5,532 nucleotides of DNA from Selenomonas sp. Lineage in GTDB: Bacteria > Bacillota_C > Negativicutes > Selenomonadales > Selenomonadaceae. The notes under the pieces were generated by a model. It was not told where the DNA came from. It worked only from the letters and a program-made list of their open reading frames with translations, and made no database searches. The stretch is from the NCBI GenBank assembly GCA_017940705.1, contig JAGAYB010000262.1:1-5532 (forward strand), written 5' to 3'. The translations under genes were made by a program, and so were the position numbers. Positions 5,510-5,532 of the stretch are shown piece by piece. Numbering within the stretch: position 1 is the first letter of the stretch; each line of letters opens with the position of its first letter.

Positions 5510-5532
5510 AAACCTTCTTATAAAATTATTAG

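Overview
The window most resembles chromosomal DNA of an anaerobic member of the Firmicutes, possibly a Gram-negative-type one (Negativicutes, Selenomonas/Megasphaera-like). Reasons: moderate GC, strong GGAGG-type ribosome binding sites, a lipoprotein sugar receptor with a glycine-rich linker, and small secreted proteins of a style I associate with that group. The taxonomic placement is inference only.

Left part (1-822, + strand): two genes 15 nt apart. The first is the 3' part of a gene entering from the left, with an Asn/Gln-rich 'VNQT' repeat followed by a compact C-terminal domain. The second is a small protein with a signal peptide, whose C-terminus may be cut off by a frameshift near 808-820. 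Neither has a function I can name. Between 823 and 980 lies a convergent intergenic stretch with three copies of a roughly 15-nt GC-rich motif (forward, inverted, forward). They can form alternative hairpins and probably act as the terminator region.

Main part (5402 down to 981, - strand): a four-gene operon read leftward. It has a near-consensus sigma-70-type promoter (TTGACG, 17 nt, TATATT), then a 110-aa membrane protein of unknown function. Next come chvE (sugar-binding lipoprotein), mmsA/gguA (double ATP-binding cassette protein) and mmsB/gguB (permease). The last three form a complete ChvE-GguAB / multiple-monosaccharide ABC importer: ChvE captures aldoses such as arabinose, galactose, xylose or glucose, MmsB forms the membrane channel and MmsA powers uptake. 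A 12-bp hairpin sits between chvE and mmsA, where such operons often raise receptor output relative to the membrane components. mmsA and mmsB overlap by one base (TAATG).

Right edge (5403-5532): no gene seen. It holds a small palindrome upstream of the promoter, a GC-rich hairpin with a T-tract on the - strand (a likely terminator of an upstream gene outside the window), and a 9-bp AT-rich inverted repeat. Three start codons (small membrane gene, chvE, mmsA) are placed downstream of the longest possible ORF start because the Shine-Dalgarno sequence lies inside the longer ORF. I see no clear sign of a previously undescribed system. The least explained items are the 110-aa membrane protein heading the sugar operon, the three-armed repeat, and the left-hand pair of exported proteins.
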